From the NCBI GenBank assembly GCA_027575765.1, contig JANBPT010000079.1:1-64000 (forward strand): 64,000 nt of DNA, read 5' to 3'. The stretch is from Tieghemiomyces parasiticus. Its lineage: Eukaryota; Kickxellomycota; Dimargaritomycetes; Dimargaritales; Dimargaritaceae. Shown piece by piece: positions 31,704 through 44,948 of this stretch; position 1 is the first letter of the stretch, and every line of letters begins with the position of its first letter. The notes beneath the pieces are model-generated. The model was given only the letters and a program-made list of their open reading frames with translations. It was not told where the DNA came from and did no database searches. A program made the position numbers and the translations under genes.

Positions 31704-34620
31704 GGCGGAGCACTGGCTAGGGCAGGTAGTAGGGCAGTGGGCAGGGGCCAAGAGAGGATTTTGCACAATAGGTCTGGGGGTAGGGGATTCGAGGGAATAA
31801 GGACTCGCACACCCGGGCGAGAATCGTGCTGCCAAAGTACGTGGATTATAAACGACGCCGGCAACGACGTGGGGAAGAAGAAGAAGGGGGAGGAGTCGCT
31901 GGGGCTTATGGGCGTTGGCAGGCGGTCTATAGCAATAGGGGATTGGGAGGGTGAAGGTGGGAGAGGAGATAGGTTAGCAGAGAGTGCGGGCTAATTAATA
32001 CGGGGGTTAAGTCAAGATAAAAATAAACGTTGGCGTGGAGAGAAAAGGGAATGCGGCGTCGAAAAGGTGCGAGAGAACCGCTGAAAGTAGGGGGCGGCTT
32101 TTTTAACGTGGTCGGTTGGGTTACGCAGGTACCAGGACGCAGCTGATAAAAATAGATGGGCTGGCAGGCCATCAGATTTTTTAAGCGATGAGCAGATGTA
32201 TTGGTGGCACAAAGAAATGACCGGAATAGCCACGATGGGTCAATTCTCCAATAGCCAGGATACGTCAAGACCCGCCCATATCGCAAGGAGGGGATAATGA
32301 AGTGACGGACTTCGGATGTCACACTGGCCACCCAGAATCGCAGATACTGCCCGTGCCCGACCCCCCTTTTTCTGAGAAACCGATATCATGCACGACGAAA
32401 CGCTGGCTGCCACGCACCCAAGTCAAATCAATACCTCGCGACATCGACTTGGACATTGATGAGAAGACGCACTTACCAAGGGGGAGATGTACGGTCCACA
32501 GTGATCAGCACAGCTAACGGGCGGACAGGACGATGAAAATCGGCTACCGTAGTGGAAGAGAGAGAGGCAGCGAGATGGAAGAACCGACAGTGGACGCCAG
32601 GGGTGAGGGGTTAACGGTCGAGCACTGACCACACCCAAAGGCAATGGAGGCAGAAAGAGCATGGTCGAAACCGGGGGAACAAATATACAACGGATACGGA
32701 GCGGAGTAATATTGTAGCCAAGGAACGTTGGTGGGTGGGAGCCAGATGCGAGAGATCGGGGTACAAGAGGATAGGAGGAAAAGGAATGGTACGGCAATCA
32801 TCGTGCATAGGTGGTGATAGAGTCAAAAGTGTAGGGTGACGGAAGGGAGGGGAGGAAGCAGGAGTAATGCGGGTTAGAGATCGATTGGTGGGGTGGCGGC
32901 TAATTTCGGGACATATGCATGACAGGAGGGGGGGTGTATGGGTATAACCCGATGCGAGTGTGGAGATTCCGGGGTGTCAATGTATGACCCATCGAACCGA
33001 CACGAGAAGCCGGTGCATTAGTCCAAACAGGGCAGGGGGAGTGTGGGCATGCACAGTCGAGATTTGGTGCGACAAAGCAGAGTGGCTCTAGCTGTGAAAA
33101 AGATGGTGCAATCGGACAAAGATAAGAAGACAACCAGCGAGGCCGGCCGGTGAGAGCAGCTACGGGTAATGTCGGATGAACGAAAGACGGGGCGCGACTG
33201 CCATCCGCCATATCAAAACACCGAGTGTCAACAAAACGGGAGGGGGTCAAGCGAACCAGACAAATTGGCACGTTATGTAGAAAGAGGAACGCGGCAGCAT
33301 GGCCAGGTCGCCGGAACGGAATGGTTACGGACGCACAATAACCTCTGAGACGTAAAAGGGGACTGAATACTGTAGTCCAGGGCTCGGGGGTAATGAAGCT
33401 GATGGGACAAATATTGTACAAAGGAGATTGAAAGCCTATGGACTTACCGTAAGAGGGAGAGCGGACAACCCACCACAAGAGGTACGACGGTTCTCTGTTA
33501 GCTTGGTACGATGCCGATGGCCGTTTGAGTGCGGTGGTTGGGAGCTAATCGCTGCCAAAAGGTAAACGGAGAAATACTGAACCAAAAGTAACACAGGCTG
33601 GCGTCTACTACGTCACGGATTCGAGCGTAGTGGGCAATTGAAGGCAGGATAAGTTCCTTCCTTACAACCAGGGGTGGGATACGCGTGATAAAAAAATGAC
33701 AAGACTTTTGGACGAGGAAGGGTAGCACAAGCAATCCTTGACCTGAAGATAAAAATACCGAAAGTGGTCGGTAAGACAAAGGGGCAGTACTGCGCGGGTG
33801 CTAAGGCGGTATCATTAATTGGGACTGTAGACGGATATATAGGAGAGGGGCGCAGGTGCAGAATGACGGGCTAGAAGAAGGGAAGGGTCGGGTATTTTAG
33901 ACTCCAAGTCGGCATATCAACGGGGACGGCTGAAAAAGTGGAGGGAGGTGGGGCCTTGACCGAGGTTACGGAGTCAGAATGGCTGGAGGAAAACTACGTA
34001 GCAAAATTGCGAGTACGGAAATAGTGTCCAGCTACAAGCACGGCAAATAAGGGAAAATACAAGGGTGGGTCGTCGTCTTACAGGAAATAACTGGCGTCTA
34101 GTTTAGAACTAGAGTGTTTGGGGGAGGGGGAGAGGTAGCACAGATTGTGGTGTACACCGACATTAAATAAGGCAGTCGCACAAGGCTCGTGGGTCGAATG
34201 TTTAAAAAGGTTACGAAAGTAACAGCCAAAAGCCAGCTTCGCCAGAGGGGAGGGGTGGCGGAGTGTTGCGCGTCCGGCCAACCGGGGTGTATATTTGGGA
34301 TTGGTAATACGAAAAGAGAGGAAGGAAGGGATTAGGGAGGGCAAGCAGGGTGGCTGGTAGCTTGGCAGGAACATAGGTAAACATACGATTAGTAAATCTC
34401 TGGGATGGCGGACGGGGCGTGGGGATGGTTTTATACGTTCAATCATCCTGGAACTGAAAAAGGGGAGGGGCAAACAAGGGACGATGGACGATGAATGGTT
34501 CGGAAAAAACTGGGGTCCTACTAGCATGATGTGGATGGGGGAGAAGTCGATTGCTGCCCGGGTGTGCCAATCAAGGCGGAAAGAGGGTGGGTATCAGCAG
34601 TCTACTTTAGGGAAATGAAA
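31704..34620. other. Purine-skewed upstream region of the GATA gene
   Basis: For nearly 3 kb the plus strand is rich in G and A, so the strand read toward the GATA gene is pyrimidine-rich. Minus frames here (for example 32900-33478, 192 residues; 34078-34527) are Ser/Pro/Leu-rich, as expected from C/T composition, and lack family features. It is best read as a long promoter and 5' leader, which is common for fungal developmental regulators, possibly with small upstream reading frames. Confidence 0.5.
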
Positions 34621-37600
34621 AGAGACGCATGAAAAGTTAATCCGCGCCCTCCCCCGTCCATTTTCGTATCGCCCAATAATATGCCCCTCCCTTCCATCAT
34701 CCTGCCTTAGCCACCCACCCTCATCTGGGGCTAGCGATTCGCTTCCGGCGCGCATCTACACACAGTCTCTCCCAGTGAGAGGTGGTCCATCTCCTCCCTC
34801 ATACACACGTATCTGTATCATAGTTGACCACAGCGCCTTCCGAGGAGGACAATGAGGGTTGACAAAAGGGGGAGGGTGCTGAACCCACCAAACAAGTGGG
34901 CGCACCACCACGGCGGGGGGGGGGGGCTAAGGGGCAGAGCAGTAAATCTCGTGGCTGGCGCGATGAGGGTTATCGATACGATGAGAGTTGCCAGATTTAG
35001 TAAAGTCGGGGGAAAAAGGAAATGGGAGTGTGCAAGGAGGAGGAGAAGGGGGGGGGGCTGACCTTCAAGCCGGGGGCCAATGGCGATGGGAATGCCCTGG
35101 GACCTTACAAGGAGCGTAGGGGATTGGTCAGAGACATCGACATTCATCCTGCCGTCTCACCTCCCTTGTCCGTCAGGCGGGTGCATAGAGGGCGGGGAAC
35201 AGGGGGGGATCGCACGGCTCTGAAAGGTTGAACGAGAGAGTCTCAGCCTCCGGCGTAAACTATGCGCAGGGCGATATGACTTGAGCCGGGGGAGCTGGTA
35301 GTGGCCATATTAAAAAAATAGGCCCAAGTATCTCACGATGGTAAAATAAGGCCATGGGAGACGAGGGCGCACGGCCTGACCAGCCCCGACGCCAAGACGC
35401 AATTGGTATCGGCCGATGATTGGCTGGCCGAGAGCGGGCGAGATGGACGATGACCCCCCGCCATTCGTTGGGTGCGTCGGGGAAAAGGGTGGGAGGGCGT
35501 CAAGGTTTGCCCTGTGCCCGCATTCAATCTGGCGAGGCGCATAGACCCCAAGTATTGATGAGATCGGCGGGCGACACCATCATCGCCGTCGTCACCTCCC
35601 CTCCCACCCTTCCTATCTAGCCTTTCCCTTTATCTAGGTTCGCCACCCTTTCCCTCCTTTGGGCGTCACAAATTTTCGATGGCGAGCTTCCGTACTAACA
35701 CGTTCCCCTATCTCGGGTCTACCAATCTCCAAGCTTCTCCCATGGCTAGGCCATACAGGTTCGCTGAGATTCGAATAACCAGCAAAGCTTGACAGCTGGG
35801 CGAGTCCTCTTGACCAGTTAGCCGGTTGGCTCTATTTGTCCGCTGACCCTGCGATTGGATTAATGGTGTACGCCCTAGGGGGGTTCCATCGGGTGGGCGG
35901 GGTGGATGACCCAGCTGACTGGGGCCTTCGTGACTCTGGTTTGCGATTGGGGGAGGGTGGTCATCGTAAGTGCACAAGGAAGGTACTGGCATGTGCGCCG
36001 GGGCGTGTTCGTCGTCATTGATTGTTACGTGTGGTGAGATTCGATGCTTTGAGCTCAATGTTGTGCTGGCCAGAGGGGGTTAAGGCTACACGGGGTCGTT
36101 GCGGAGAGTCAGCCTAATACCTATATTATTAAGGATACGGGGGGGGGAGAAGAGTAGAGCAGGGATTCTAGCTATCGGACAGAAAGGGTGGGCGACATCC
36201 AGTCGTGCACAGATCTTTGCTACAGGGGAAGGGAGGGGGGCTCGCCCCTTGCCATCTGGTCTCCTGCCCCTTAAATCGCCGGCTTTCGGGTGACCGAGGG
36301 GCGACGAACCCACACATGCATTAATTGCAACATGTTGCAGGCCGCCTACTACATCCGTTCGTTGACCCTATTTTGCGATTATCGGCTGGCCCGTGCTGCC
36401 ATCTACATCGTGCCTACTCGTCGTCCCTCCTTTTCGCGCGTAGGGTCTATGGACAGCCTTACTACCTGGTCGCCGCTTCGGTCGGTGCCTGGCTGTATCA
36501 TGTTACGCACCCTCCGCAAAGGCCTTTTTTTCGCAGTCCGGGGCCGACATGGAAGCCACCTTAATCCATCGTTAAATCGATCACGATCCCATCACCGATG
36601 GCTAGGGCGTCATGAGGTCGAGCCAGGTTAATGGAGTTCCTACACAACACCGGCCGGTGGGCCGGCCACAGTGAACTGCACTGGCCCATACGTATCTCGC
36701 CACAGACCCGGGCGCATACACATACACATACATGTCCATGCGCATACAGACACACTCATGCCTGGGGTATCGAGTCGGTTCGGTAAGTACGACGCCGCAA
36801 TCACTTCTCTCCTATAGCGTTGGAGCTCACCACTTGGCTGGTCAGAGGTTTCGTGGCGGGAATGTACAGGGCTTGTATCTAAGGCAAATAGTCTCCAAGG
36901 TGCTCATTACCGATAGGGAGAGGGTGGTTCCGTATTAGGTAGTTGCAGGGACAGCGTCACAGATACTTTCACACACACACACACATTTATACCCTCTTCC
37001 ATCCCACTCACTCCCATTATCCTTCTACCACCCGGTGCGGCTGGAAAACTCTGATAGCCGATAGTCATCGAATCCGTCATGGGGCCGGTCAAATCGGGCG
37101 GGTGGGTGGTCCCATCGGAGATGGCGTGCATGGGACCGTGAATCGTCCCACACCGTGCAGCTCACCAATTGTACCAGGTGGGGCTGATTCAAATCGCCGT
37201 GTATCAGATTGGGGCAGCGTACTATTCTTGTCACCCCTCATTTATCCGCCGCAGAAGCCGTCGACCGACTTGGCACACAATTTAGCATGGTCGACTGCTC
37301 TGCCGGTGGAAAGACATCATTAGGTTGCTGGTGCACGATACTGCTACCGACAGGCCCCGATGTGCGGGTGGGCTGTCGTGATACCAAACATGTCAGCCGT
37401 TAATTACACTCAGGCCAGCCTCCCCCGATACTGCGGTCGGAGGCGAGTGCGATCGACACTTTAAGTCCGTCAAGGTATCCACGAGCTAACGCGTCTACCT
37501 GGCGTAAAACAGCAGCAGCTTAGACTACATTGTTTCGTCACGGATGAAAGTCAACGTGTCCCCCTGTCTACTGCCTAACTCCGCTCACCGTGCAACCTGC

Positions 37601-39083
37601 ACCCAAACCATACCCAGGAGGTTAACAGGGAAGTGCCAGGGTCGGCTCTCATAGAGAGAGGGGGAGGCAGGTGAGTCTGCGCCCTTTTCTCAGCGACGCA
37701 ACAGGCCCAGCGGGAGGCAGGCTCGGTCCTGTCGCAAGCAACGCTATCTCTACCATCAGATGGGTGGAAGGAAAGGCGACAGGTCTCGTCCTGACCCTCC
37801 GTGCTCCTGCACACTTTCTTCCCCACTAATATACCGGACTTGGCGAAGGGTGGTGGCTGACTTTGTACGCAGGGTCTCCATGGAGAGCACACGACAGGGT
37901 GGGCGCCGTCGATGTTTTCTGTCTGCGGGGTTGGGACACGCCGGCCGGTCGATCAACCGCCCGTACCAATGGGACTTGCGAGCCGGGCCTTAGCAAACAA
38001 GCGACATGAGATGGCCGAGTGAATCTTCGCTGAGTAGAACAGTCTATCTGTCGACCTTGCTATCCCCGTCTATTGTTGGCACCAGTGCTTAGTCAATACG
38101 TCCAGTGGGGCTAATTGCTACCGAAGGATGTGAGAGACAACCCACGTAGCGATGTCGATCTGGGAAACCCGTAGACAGTCCCGTTAACAATTCTCTAACC
38201 GCCCCACTGTCATATACCAATCTTTCGCCCAGGTGAATACAACAGTGGCAGCTGACTCCCAAGGGACTCCGCGCTGCTTCCTGCAGGTGGCTATGGGCTG
38301 GAAATCGCTGGATGGTGCGCTGTCTTCCCACGTGGCCACCACGCTCATCCCAGCCTGCCCGCTAGGCCATAAAAAACAAATATCTGGCGCCCCGGGCGTA
38401 ACCTAGGGGGTCGATATAGCTGCGGTAGCCAGCCACCATTTTTATAATAATATGTAATGCAACAATACAACGGCGGTGCTCGACATTCAGTTTTGTTCAT
38501 GCATGGCGCTGATACGGGAGGCCGTGAGTAATATCGTAGGTGACATGAGCTAGATAAGCAGCACCTTATTACGACGTTTCGCCGTCGAGTGTCGATGTTT
38601 TCAAGGGGCCTTGGCGCCATGATATCGATACGATTACGACCCAAGCGAATGTTCTGCTCTCCTTTCTATAGCGTTGGCTAAAGATCTCAATAGGGTCTTA
38701 AGTCTACACCTCTCTTCCTCCTCATTACTGTTGAGTTCATAAGCAGATCCATGAAAGTCAGGGCTGAGTCGAGGGGGGAGGGGAGAGACATGGCATGCAA
38801 TTGTGACTCGAGTCTATTCATGTCATCAGTACACCACTATTCACATCGCGATTACCCCACAGTCGGACCGGACATATTCTACCCACCATGGGTATCGATG
38901 TGCACCACTTGCATCCCTAGTATGTATACCTAACTCCCCCCTTTTTTGAGTACAAGAACTGTTCAATGTGTCCGGCCAGTGGGCACCAGTGGAGTGGCCC
39001 TTCAGGACGGTCACTGGCGCGGGATTAATGGAGAGCAGACGAGAAGGAAGAAACGCCGTCACCAGAAATGTCCATCCAATGAT
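34621..39083. other. 4.5-kb stretch without a firm gene
   Basis: Composition switches to pyrimidine-rich at about 34640. G runs lie at about 34915-34926 and 35050-35058, and a CA repeat at 36970-36985. Some short frames read more like protein than their surroundings. Examples are 36325-36564 plus (RVYGQPYYLVAASVGAWLYH) and 37250-37403 plus after an AG (EAVDRLGTQFSMVDCSAGG). No signal peptide, splice chain or family could be attached to them. Confidence 0.35.
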
Positions 39084-39847
39084 ATGAGCAAGCTTTGGCC
39101 ATGGCTACTAATCATTTTCCTCTTTTCGCTAATCTCAGCGGCCGGTAAAAAAGCCAAGATACACGATAAGGGCCCGTGAATCCCAGCCAGTCAGATGCAT
39201 GCGAGGAGGAGACGGGCGGTGGGCATTTCGTTGTAGACCGTAGCCAGATAGTGCCATGGACTGATTGTCTGTTGGATGTCCTCTTCTTCGTGCTCCACGA
39301 ATCTCCATTAGCCTTGCAATGTGAATTTAGACGGTATTTCCCGATGGTTAAACGGACTCTCAGCTGCCATTGGCGTGACCGTGTATAAAGTCAATGCTTC
39401 TCATTCGTGAGTTGTAAACTACTACTTTTTCCTTGCCCTCCTTTTATCCACCCCCCCTCCCTCTCGCTCGTTCATCACTTGCTTGTCAAGCAACGCATAC
39501 TTCGTCAGGGGAAAAAGGGATTGCCATTTCTCTCTCTCTCTGTCTCCCCCTCCCCTTGCTGTCCCTCACCTGGTTTCCTAGTCGCCCACGAAGCAAAATT
39601 GGAGGCTGCAATTACCACATTCCGTTGCACAAAAGAACCGAGCGAGTGGCATGGCCGCCATATTAGCCGTGCCGATTGGCTCGGGCTATCCGGTCGGCAC
39701 CGGATCGGTGTGAAAGTTAAGAAAACCTGGGGAGGGAGCCTACTATCTTCCGCGCTTGGTATGGCTGTAGGGGAGTTAGCCAATGGCAGTGGGTATATCG
39801 AGGCGATGGACTCGTCAGCATCAGCTCCTTCTCCTCTGTCTGGTTGA
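39084..39847 (+). CDS. Predicted secreted protein, three exons, unknown function
   Basis: Exon 1 (39084-39144) encodes a near-perfect signal peptide, MSKLWPWLLIIFLFSLISAA. A 50-base intron (GTAAAA...CAG) joins it, in frame, to exon 2 (39195-39380), which starts DACEEETGGGHFVVD. A second intron (about 39381-39581, pyrimidine-rich, ending CCTAG) leads to exon 3 (39582-39847); total 170 residues. The donor of intron 2 is weak (GTGTAT), with an alternative GTGACC six bases earlier that also keeps frame. The C-terminal part (RIGVKV, GGSLLSSALGMAVGEL) resembles the ends of the proteins at 7.3 and 52.9 kb. No known domain is recognised. The signal peptide is strong; the gene model beyond it is moderately supported. 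Confidence 0.5.
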
Positions 39848-42445
39848 CCAGGACCTTTATGGGTATCGTCTACAGGTATGTAAGTATATATATACGGGTG
39901 GTTACAGTAAGGACACCCGGGTGAAGGGTGAAGGCTCCGTCAGTAAACTTACCTCCGCGCTCCTCACATTGATTTGACGTATGGTTGGCGTCGTGACCTC
40001 CTAGGGGTTCTGTCAAACCAGTTAGTGCAGGGTAGGACCAATCCCCCTGTTCACAAGCCCACGGTTTGCCTACTATCCTTGTCCAATAAGCGAAGCGAAG
40101 GACTCGAGTTGGGAGGCTCGGCGGATACCAAATTTGGTATTGAAAAAAATAATCCCAGCAATATGCTCTCCGATCCTGGTTGCCCTCGTCAGCCGACTTC
40201 CTTATGAAGGCCGAAGAAAGTCTCTGCTTCCATTCTTTACGGTTAAGGGATGGGGCGGCGAATAGGCGCTAGGGAATCTGCAGGGCGATGTCACACCACC
40301 AGATCACTGACAATTACCTAGCGTGGAAATAGGGACAGTTTAACGGAAGCCAAATTAAAAAAAAGGCTTTACCAAGCTGGGTCGTAATTAGAGGCCTTGG
40401 CATGATTTACACTTCCCCTCCACGTTTTCGACAGTCCAGATATGCCACCCTCTTTTAGTGGTGATTTTGGCTATCTCATGACTTTACGGATTAAGTATGT
40501 CCACCCCTGTCCGTAGCTATAAACCCAGTAAGTTTTTATATAAAAAAAAACCACTGATATAGGCTGGGCGACGAGGCCTGCACGGGCTGCGGGTAATACG
40601 TGGCGAACAAAGAGGGTCGTCAGCCCTTCTTTCACCACCTCATTCACCTGGTAATTACATTACCGACTTGCCTAGACACCCTGCTCCCCCTTTCCCAACC
40701 TCATATCCATATGGCTGTGAATGACGAGCCCCTATCTGCAATTGCCCCGATAGTTCGCCCAGGCAGTTTAAATCGGGATGCTATCGTTTGCTTCCGAGTG
40801 TCTCCTGGGAAATCACCTATGCATCAGCGGAATCGCCAAGTTGATACGCAACCCCTAATACCACATAACACCGGAGGAGGAGGAGGAGGAGGAAAGGGAT
40901 CAGGCCTAGCTTCCCTATTGCTGAAAGGCGACATAAATTAAACCCGGGGGATATACATCTTGGCCGAATTGTATGGGGTTGGGTGCCCAACCTTCCTCCT
41001 CCCTTGCCAGGGATTCTTATTTTTATTGTTCATCACCCCCCCGCTTTCCCCTTGCCATCTGCAAAGGCTCTTCTTTAAGGGGGGGAACAGGCATAACTTC
41101 AGAATGGCCCAAGAGATGTGATCTTGCCTTGTAGATTCAGCTGTGCCATGGGATGCATGGCTCAACTTAATAACGCGTCACTTGTCGCCGAACACCCATC
41201 ATATCGAATGCTGAAGGATGAGAGAGGGGGGACTCTTTGTGTGTGTCAGTGTGTGCAGTGTCCCGCTGCTGAAACGTTAATGTCCGAGTTGAAATAGGAG
41301 AGGGGCACAACAGCATCGTCACATACCGGTTCAGCCCTGTACATTTTTCTAGCCGTTCCCGATGATACCGGATACTTCAGGCTGGCGAACTTCACCCCCT
41401 ATTGTACGTATTCAGTAGTCTATTGACGAGCGGTTATGAAATTAGGCAAACACATGGGTACCACGGTGTGGAAATAAGGACCTGCGGAGGAAGTAGGTGA
41501 GGAAAGGGTGGCGTTCATGACGCAAGGAGGTGGGTGGGTAAGGGGAAGAGGAGGCCGGAATGGTCAAGGGTGGCTTCATCTGACCGATGGAACTTCCCGG
41601 GGGCCGGTCACGTATGTAAGGAAAGGGCCTCAGATGAAGTGTGTGTCTATCTAGTGTGAGTCTAAGGCGGGCAACCTGTTGGTAGAGGCCTTAAGGTCTG
41701 GTCCGGCTGCGCGACAAACGGGCCTGCATAGATTGGCACTTTCGGATACCAGTGGAGAAGTGAATACGGAAGCTGTTTGAGCGCTAAGAGTCGAAAGAGC
41801 CTCTCGCCCTCCCCCTCCTACCCGCCTCTCACCCAGCCTCTCATAAAAAATTTACCCTCCTCCCAGCCTACGACTTTCCATTCGAACGTTAGTTTCGCAC
41901 AAGGTGCGGGGTTTACTACAACTAACCGGAACCCAATAGCCGGTGGTGTGCTATTGGTACCGTCTCGTCCATCGCCATCAATTAAGTGGACGGCATATAC
42001 CCAATTGACAAGTTGACTATGATGAAATATGCCGATGGTTACGGGGACAAGTCATGCACTGCGTGCCGACGACGACGTTTAGGGGTGCCTTATTATTGCC
42101 TCCATGGCTGGCTGAAGAGCATACGGAAGTCCTCTCACGTTTCCCCTTAAGGGTGCTCCAGCTCGGTGCTGGTTAAATCCGATACATCGACTATAGTGCT
42201 AGGGCCTCGGATGCCGGTTAGACTCAGGGAGACGAAGGGGGGGGGGAACGAGAACTAGCGCCCAGAGAAGGCCGAGTGGTACACGGCAACGGGCTATCAC
42301 TCGACGGTGAGCATAGTAGTTACGATGGTTGTTTACTGGGACGGTACGCGCGCCCGCTCGGTGCTAACGTAAATAGCATGGGATACGGCGACGCGTGTCG
42401 CGGCAACAAAGATAAAATAACCAGATTAAACATAATATAGGAAAA
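39848..42445. other. Region without a supported gene
   Basis: It holds a short AT repeat (about 39884-39894) and a GGA triplet run (40873-40893). Small frames at 39974-40207, 40600-40941 (polyglycine from the triplet run) and 41777-42016 have no family features. Confidence 0.4.
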
Positions 42446-42805
42446 ATGGTGAACAGAAAAATTAACTACGGAACCCTCGGTTACTACTACTTCGGGCTCG
42501 GCATATCAAGGAGTTGGGGGGAAAAAGAATCTACATCCCTGCATAACATTGGGCCTTTCCCCTCCCCCCTAATTGAACATTTTCCCCCGAAGGTCTTTTA
42601 CGCGCTATTGCCCCTTCAGGCTATTAAGGAGTCCGCTAGATACCTTCAAGAGTCAGAGCTGGTGTCCGCACCACCCGACAACATTGGCCGTTATCAGTTG
42701 GGAAATATAACGGGGGTTTGTAATGGACCTTCGTTCTATTTCATGGCACAATGTGGTTTAGTATTGCGACCCTGTACTGTTGCGGACCACCCCTCTCCCT
42801 CTTGA
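42446..42805 (+). CDS. Hypothetical 119-residue open frame
   Basis: ATG at 42446 in an A-rich context opens 119 codons with mixed, protein-like composition (FYALLPLQAIKESARYLQES). There is no signal peptide, domain or repeat match. It could be one exon of a larger gene or a chance frame. The DNA downstream to 43.8 kb shows nothing recognisable. Confidence 0.25.
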   Translation: MVNRKINYGTLGYYYFGLGISRSWGEKESTSLHNIGPFPSPLIEHFPPKVFYALLPLQAIKESARYLQESELVSAPPDNIGRYQLGNITGVCNGPSFYFMAQCGLVLRPCTVADHPSPS

Positions 42806-43863
42806 CGAGGACGTTCGCCAAGAATGAATTACATATATAGAAATCTATTATCACTCTGTGAATCGTACAGAGTCCCGATTTCCTTACTCCCCCCTCTTTT
42901 TCTCTGATTGAAATCGTCGGGGTAGGAGCGGATACGGCGGCCAGTTATATGAATTCATACGGTCGCTCTCCCTCGCCTCATTCGCCAGAGTCTCACTACT
43001 TGGGGTACCCAGTACGAAATACCTAGGTGGATTATTTTGTTGGTGTGTACCAAGGGTCGTTATCTATTCCACCGTACGCGCGGGTACGGGTGATCAGAGG
43101 TGGGTGAGAGGAGGGCGTCCACTATTTCACCCACCATGGCCCTCGTGCTCCCTTATACCCCCATCTTCATCATAAATCTTTTGCGAAACGCCAGTTGACC
43201 CGTACTGTCGCCAGTAAACTATCCGTCCTCCTACTGTGAGGGGGCCTTTTAGCGGGGCCGTACGGTTAAACCCACCGGACGGAAGAGGTGTGGTGGGTGC
43301 TAAACGGTGAGGTTGTGTTTCTAATTTTTCGAATCTACAGCAGACGCGTAATGGGGTGAGTTGGGCCGTTAGGGTTGGTGTAAAGTAATCGTTTTGTTTT
43401 TCTATTTACTATATAACTTTTCCCCGGTGTACCTTATCATCCCCTCCCCCCTCATTGAACCCTCTCATAAATGAGATTATGGCAACAAGGTATTTTCACT
43501 TCCTGGTCTCAATTATATATTTAAGGCCATTAGGCCAAACCCAGAGTTAACTTTGGAGTCCTTGGATCATCGAGTGGTTAACAATCAATCTGCGGTAGGC
43601 TCGCTGGGTGACATGGGCTAAGGGAGCTGGCTTTGAACGTACGCGAGCTTAAGATGCGGAAGCTACATCTCACTGTTATAGATTTCCGATGCGTAAGGAG
43701 TGACGCCATCGACATCGGCACCCTTAATCATAATCCAGATTATTAAAATGCGCTTCATTGGATGAATACGTAACTGTCACATCATATAGTAACCTTGGTC
43801 GGGCCTCCAGCAGGTGCATTCGCATACACATCAACCCTTCCACCCGCAGCACGGCTATCGGAT
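42806..43863. other. Intergenic, nothing recognised
   Basis: AT-rich patches and short pyrimidine tracts only. A possible small exon with a GTAAGG donor lies at about 43653-43692 but does not keep frame with the next candidate. Confidence 0.35.
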
Positions 43864-44214
43864 ATGGCTGTGGGCGACACAAGTGACTCACTCCTAATGG
43901 CCCACCTCTTCAAACCCACAAAGAACAACCTCATACGCGCTGCAGCCCCCCTCGCCGCCCTCCCCGAGGGAAGGAGGGGGGAAGTAGATAAGGTGACGGT
44001 AATTATATTACCTCTCGCCTACGGAGAGGGGGGTTGCATAGCTAATATGAAGTTATTTTGGCGCCATGTAGTCTTAAGCAGCCTCGGATCTATCATATGT
44101 TTCTGCCTAGGCTGGCGTATTTCGCTTCGCCAAGTCCGTCAGTGTTACAGTCGCAGCCCAGCCACCCGGCTACGGCCCGTTTTCTTTTCCTCAGCCTGGT
44201 TATTCCTCAAGTAA
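43864..44214 (+). CDS. Candidate member of the local secreted-protein family, incomplete model
   Basis: The frame is open from about 43774; the first ATG is 43864. It includes MAHLFKPTKNNLIRAAAPLA and then KVTVIILPLAYGEGG with FWRHVVLSSLGSII. The last part follows the order seen at the C-terminus of the 7.3-kb protein: K-[IV]-x-V, a Pro, a Gly turn, N, then R-H and a hydrophobic strand. No signal peptide is found in the same frame, so a 5' exon may be missing from the model or the gene may be decayed. Similarity was judged by eye. Confidence 0.35.
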   Translation: MAVGDTSDSLLMAHLFKPTKNNLIRAAAPLAALPEGRRGEVDKVTVIILPLAYGEGGCIANMKLFWRHVVLSSLGSIICFCLGWRISLRQVRQCYSRSPATRLRPVFFSSAWLFLK

Positions 44215-44948
44215 TGGTTCGGAGTACTACCATCACAGTCGCCATTTCTTAATCTCCTTGGAAGGTACCTACTGCCTCGGCATGTATTCAGGCCCCCCTT
44301 TGCCCTATTATCTGACTGATCCAAGCCCCCGCCAAGCTCGATAGATGAGGCCTTACACATAGGTGCAGCATGAGCATGTTTCAGGGTAATTTATTACCTT
44401 TGGTTTATCTCTGCTCTCAGCTGCCAAGTTGCACCTTGAACCCCTAAACCACCACCTCTCCGCGCTTCCCCCCCTAGTATTTCGGAGGTTATGGCTTGGA
44501 CTGTCACATGCATGAGCGTTGAGTCAGCGATTATGACTAGAATCATCGCCTTCTCTGTTTGATTTCTATACAGTGGTCCATCTCAAGCCGCAGTTACGAG
44601 GGAACATGAGGTGCAACCTTGATGAAGAAGACAATGAGAGGCAACAGGAAAGGAAATGGGGTAGGGGTTGAGCGTTTCAGCCGTGTGTCGATGCCAGGGG
44701 CTGAGGGGCGATCGTTCCTAATCTCGGTCAATGTTGAGATACAACCGATGGGAGAATGCGGTTGGCCAAAGGTAATTATGCAATCAAGGCCGGGTCGGGC
44801 CACGCCTCCCCTGTCGAGCACACGCCATCGGGCCTGGTCCCCACATCGCCGATCCGAAATTCAGCCGATGCAGCGATTAGGACGACGGCAAACGGTGCCG
44901 TGTTCCAAGATCGACGATAGCACGCTAGATTCTTAAAAAAAAAACTTC

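Noticed and set aside
32900..33478. A 192-residue minus-strand frame
   Set aside because: Its composition follows the pyrimidine bias of that strand, it lacks domains and a signal peptide, and it lies in the probable leader or promoter of the GATA gene.
40600..40941. A 113-residue frame with a run of glycines
   Set aside because: The glycine run is a GGA microsatellite and the rest has no protein features.
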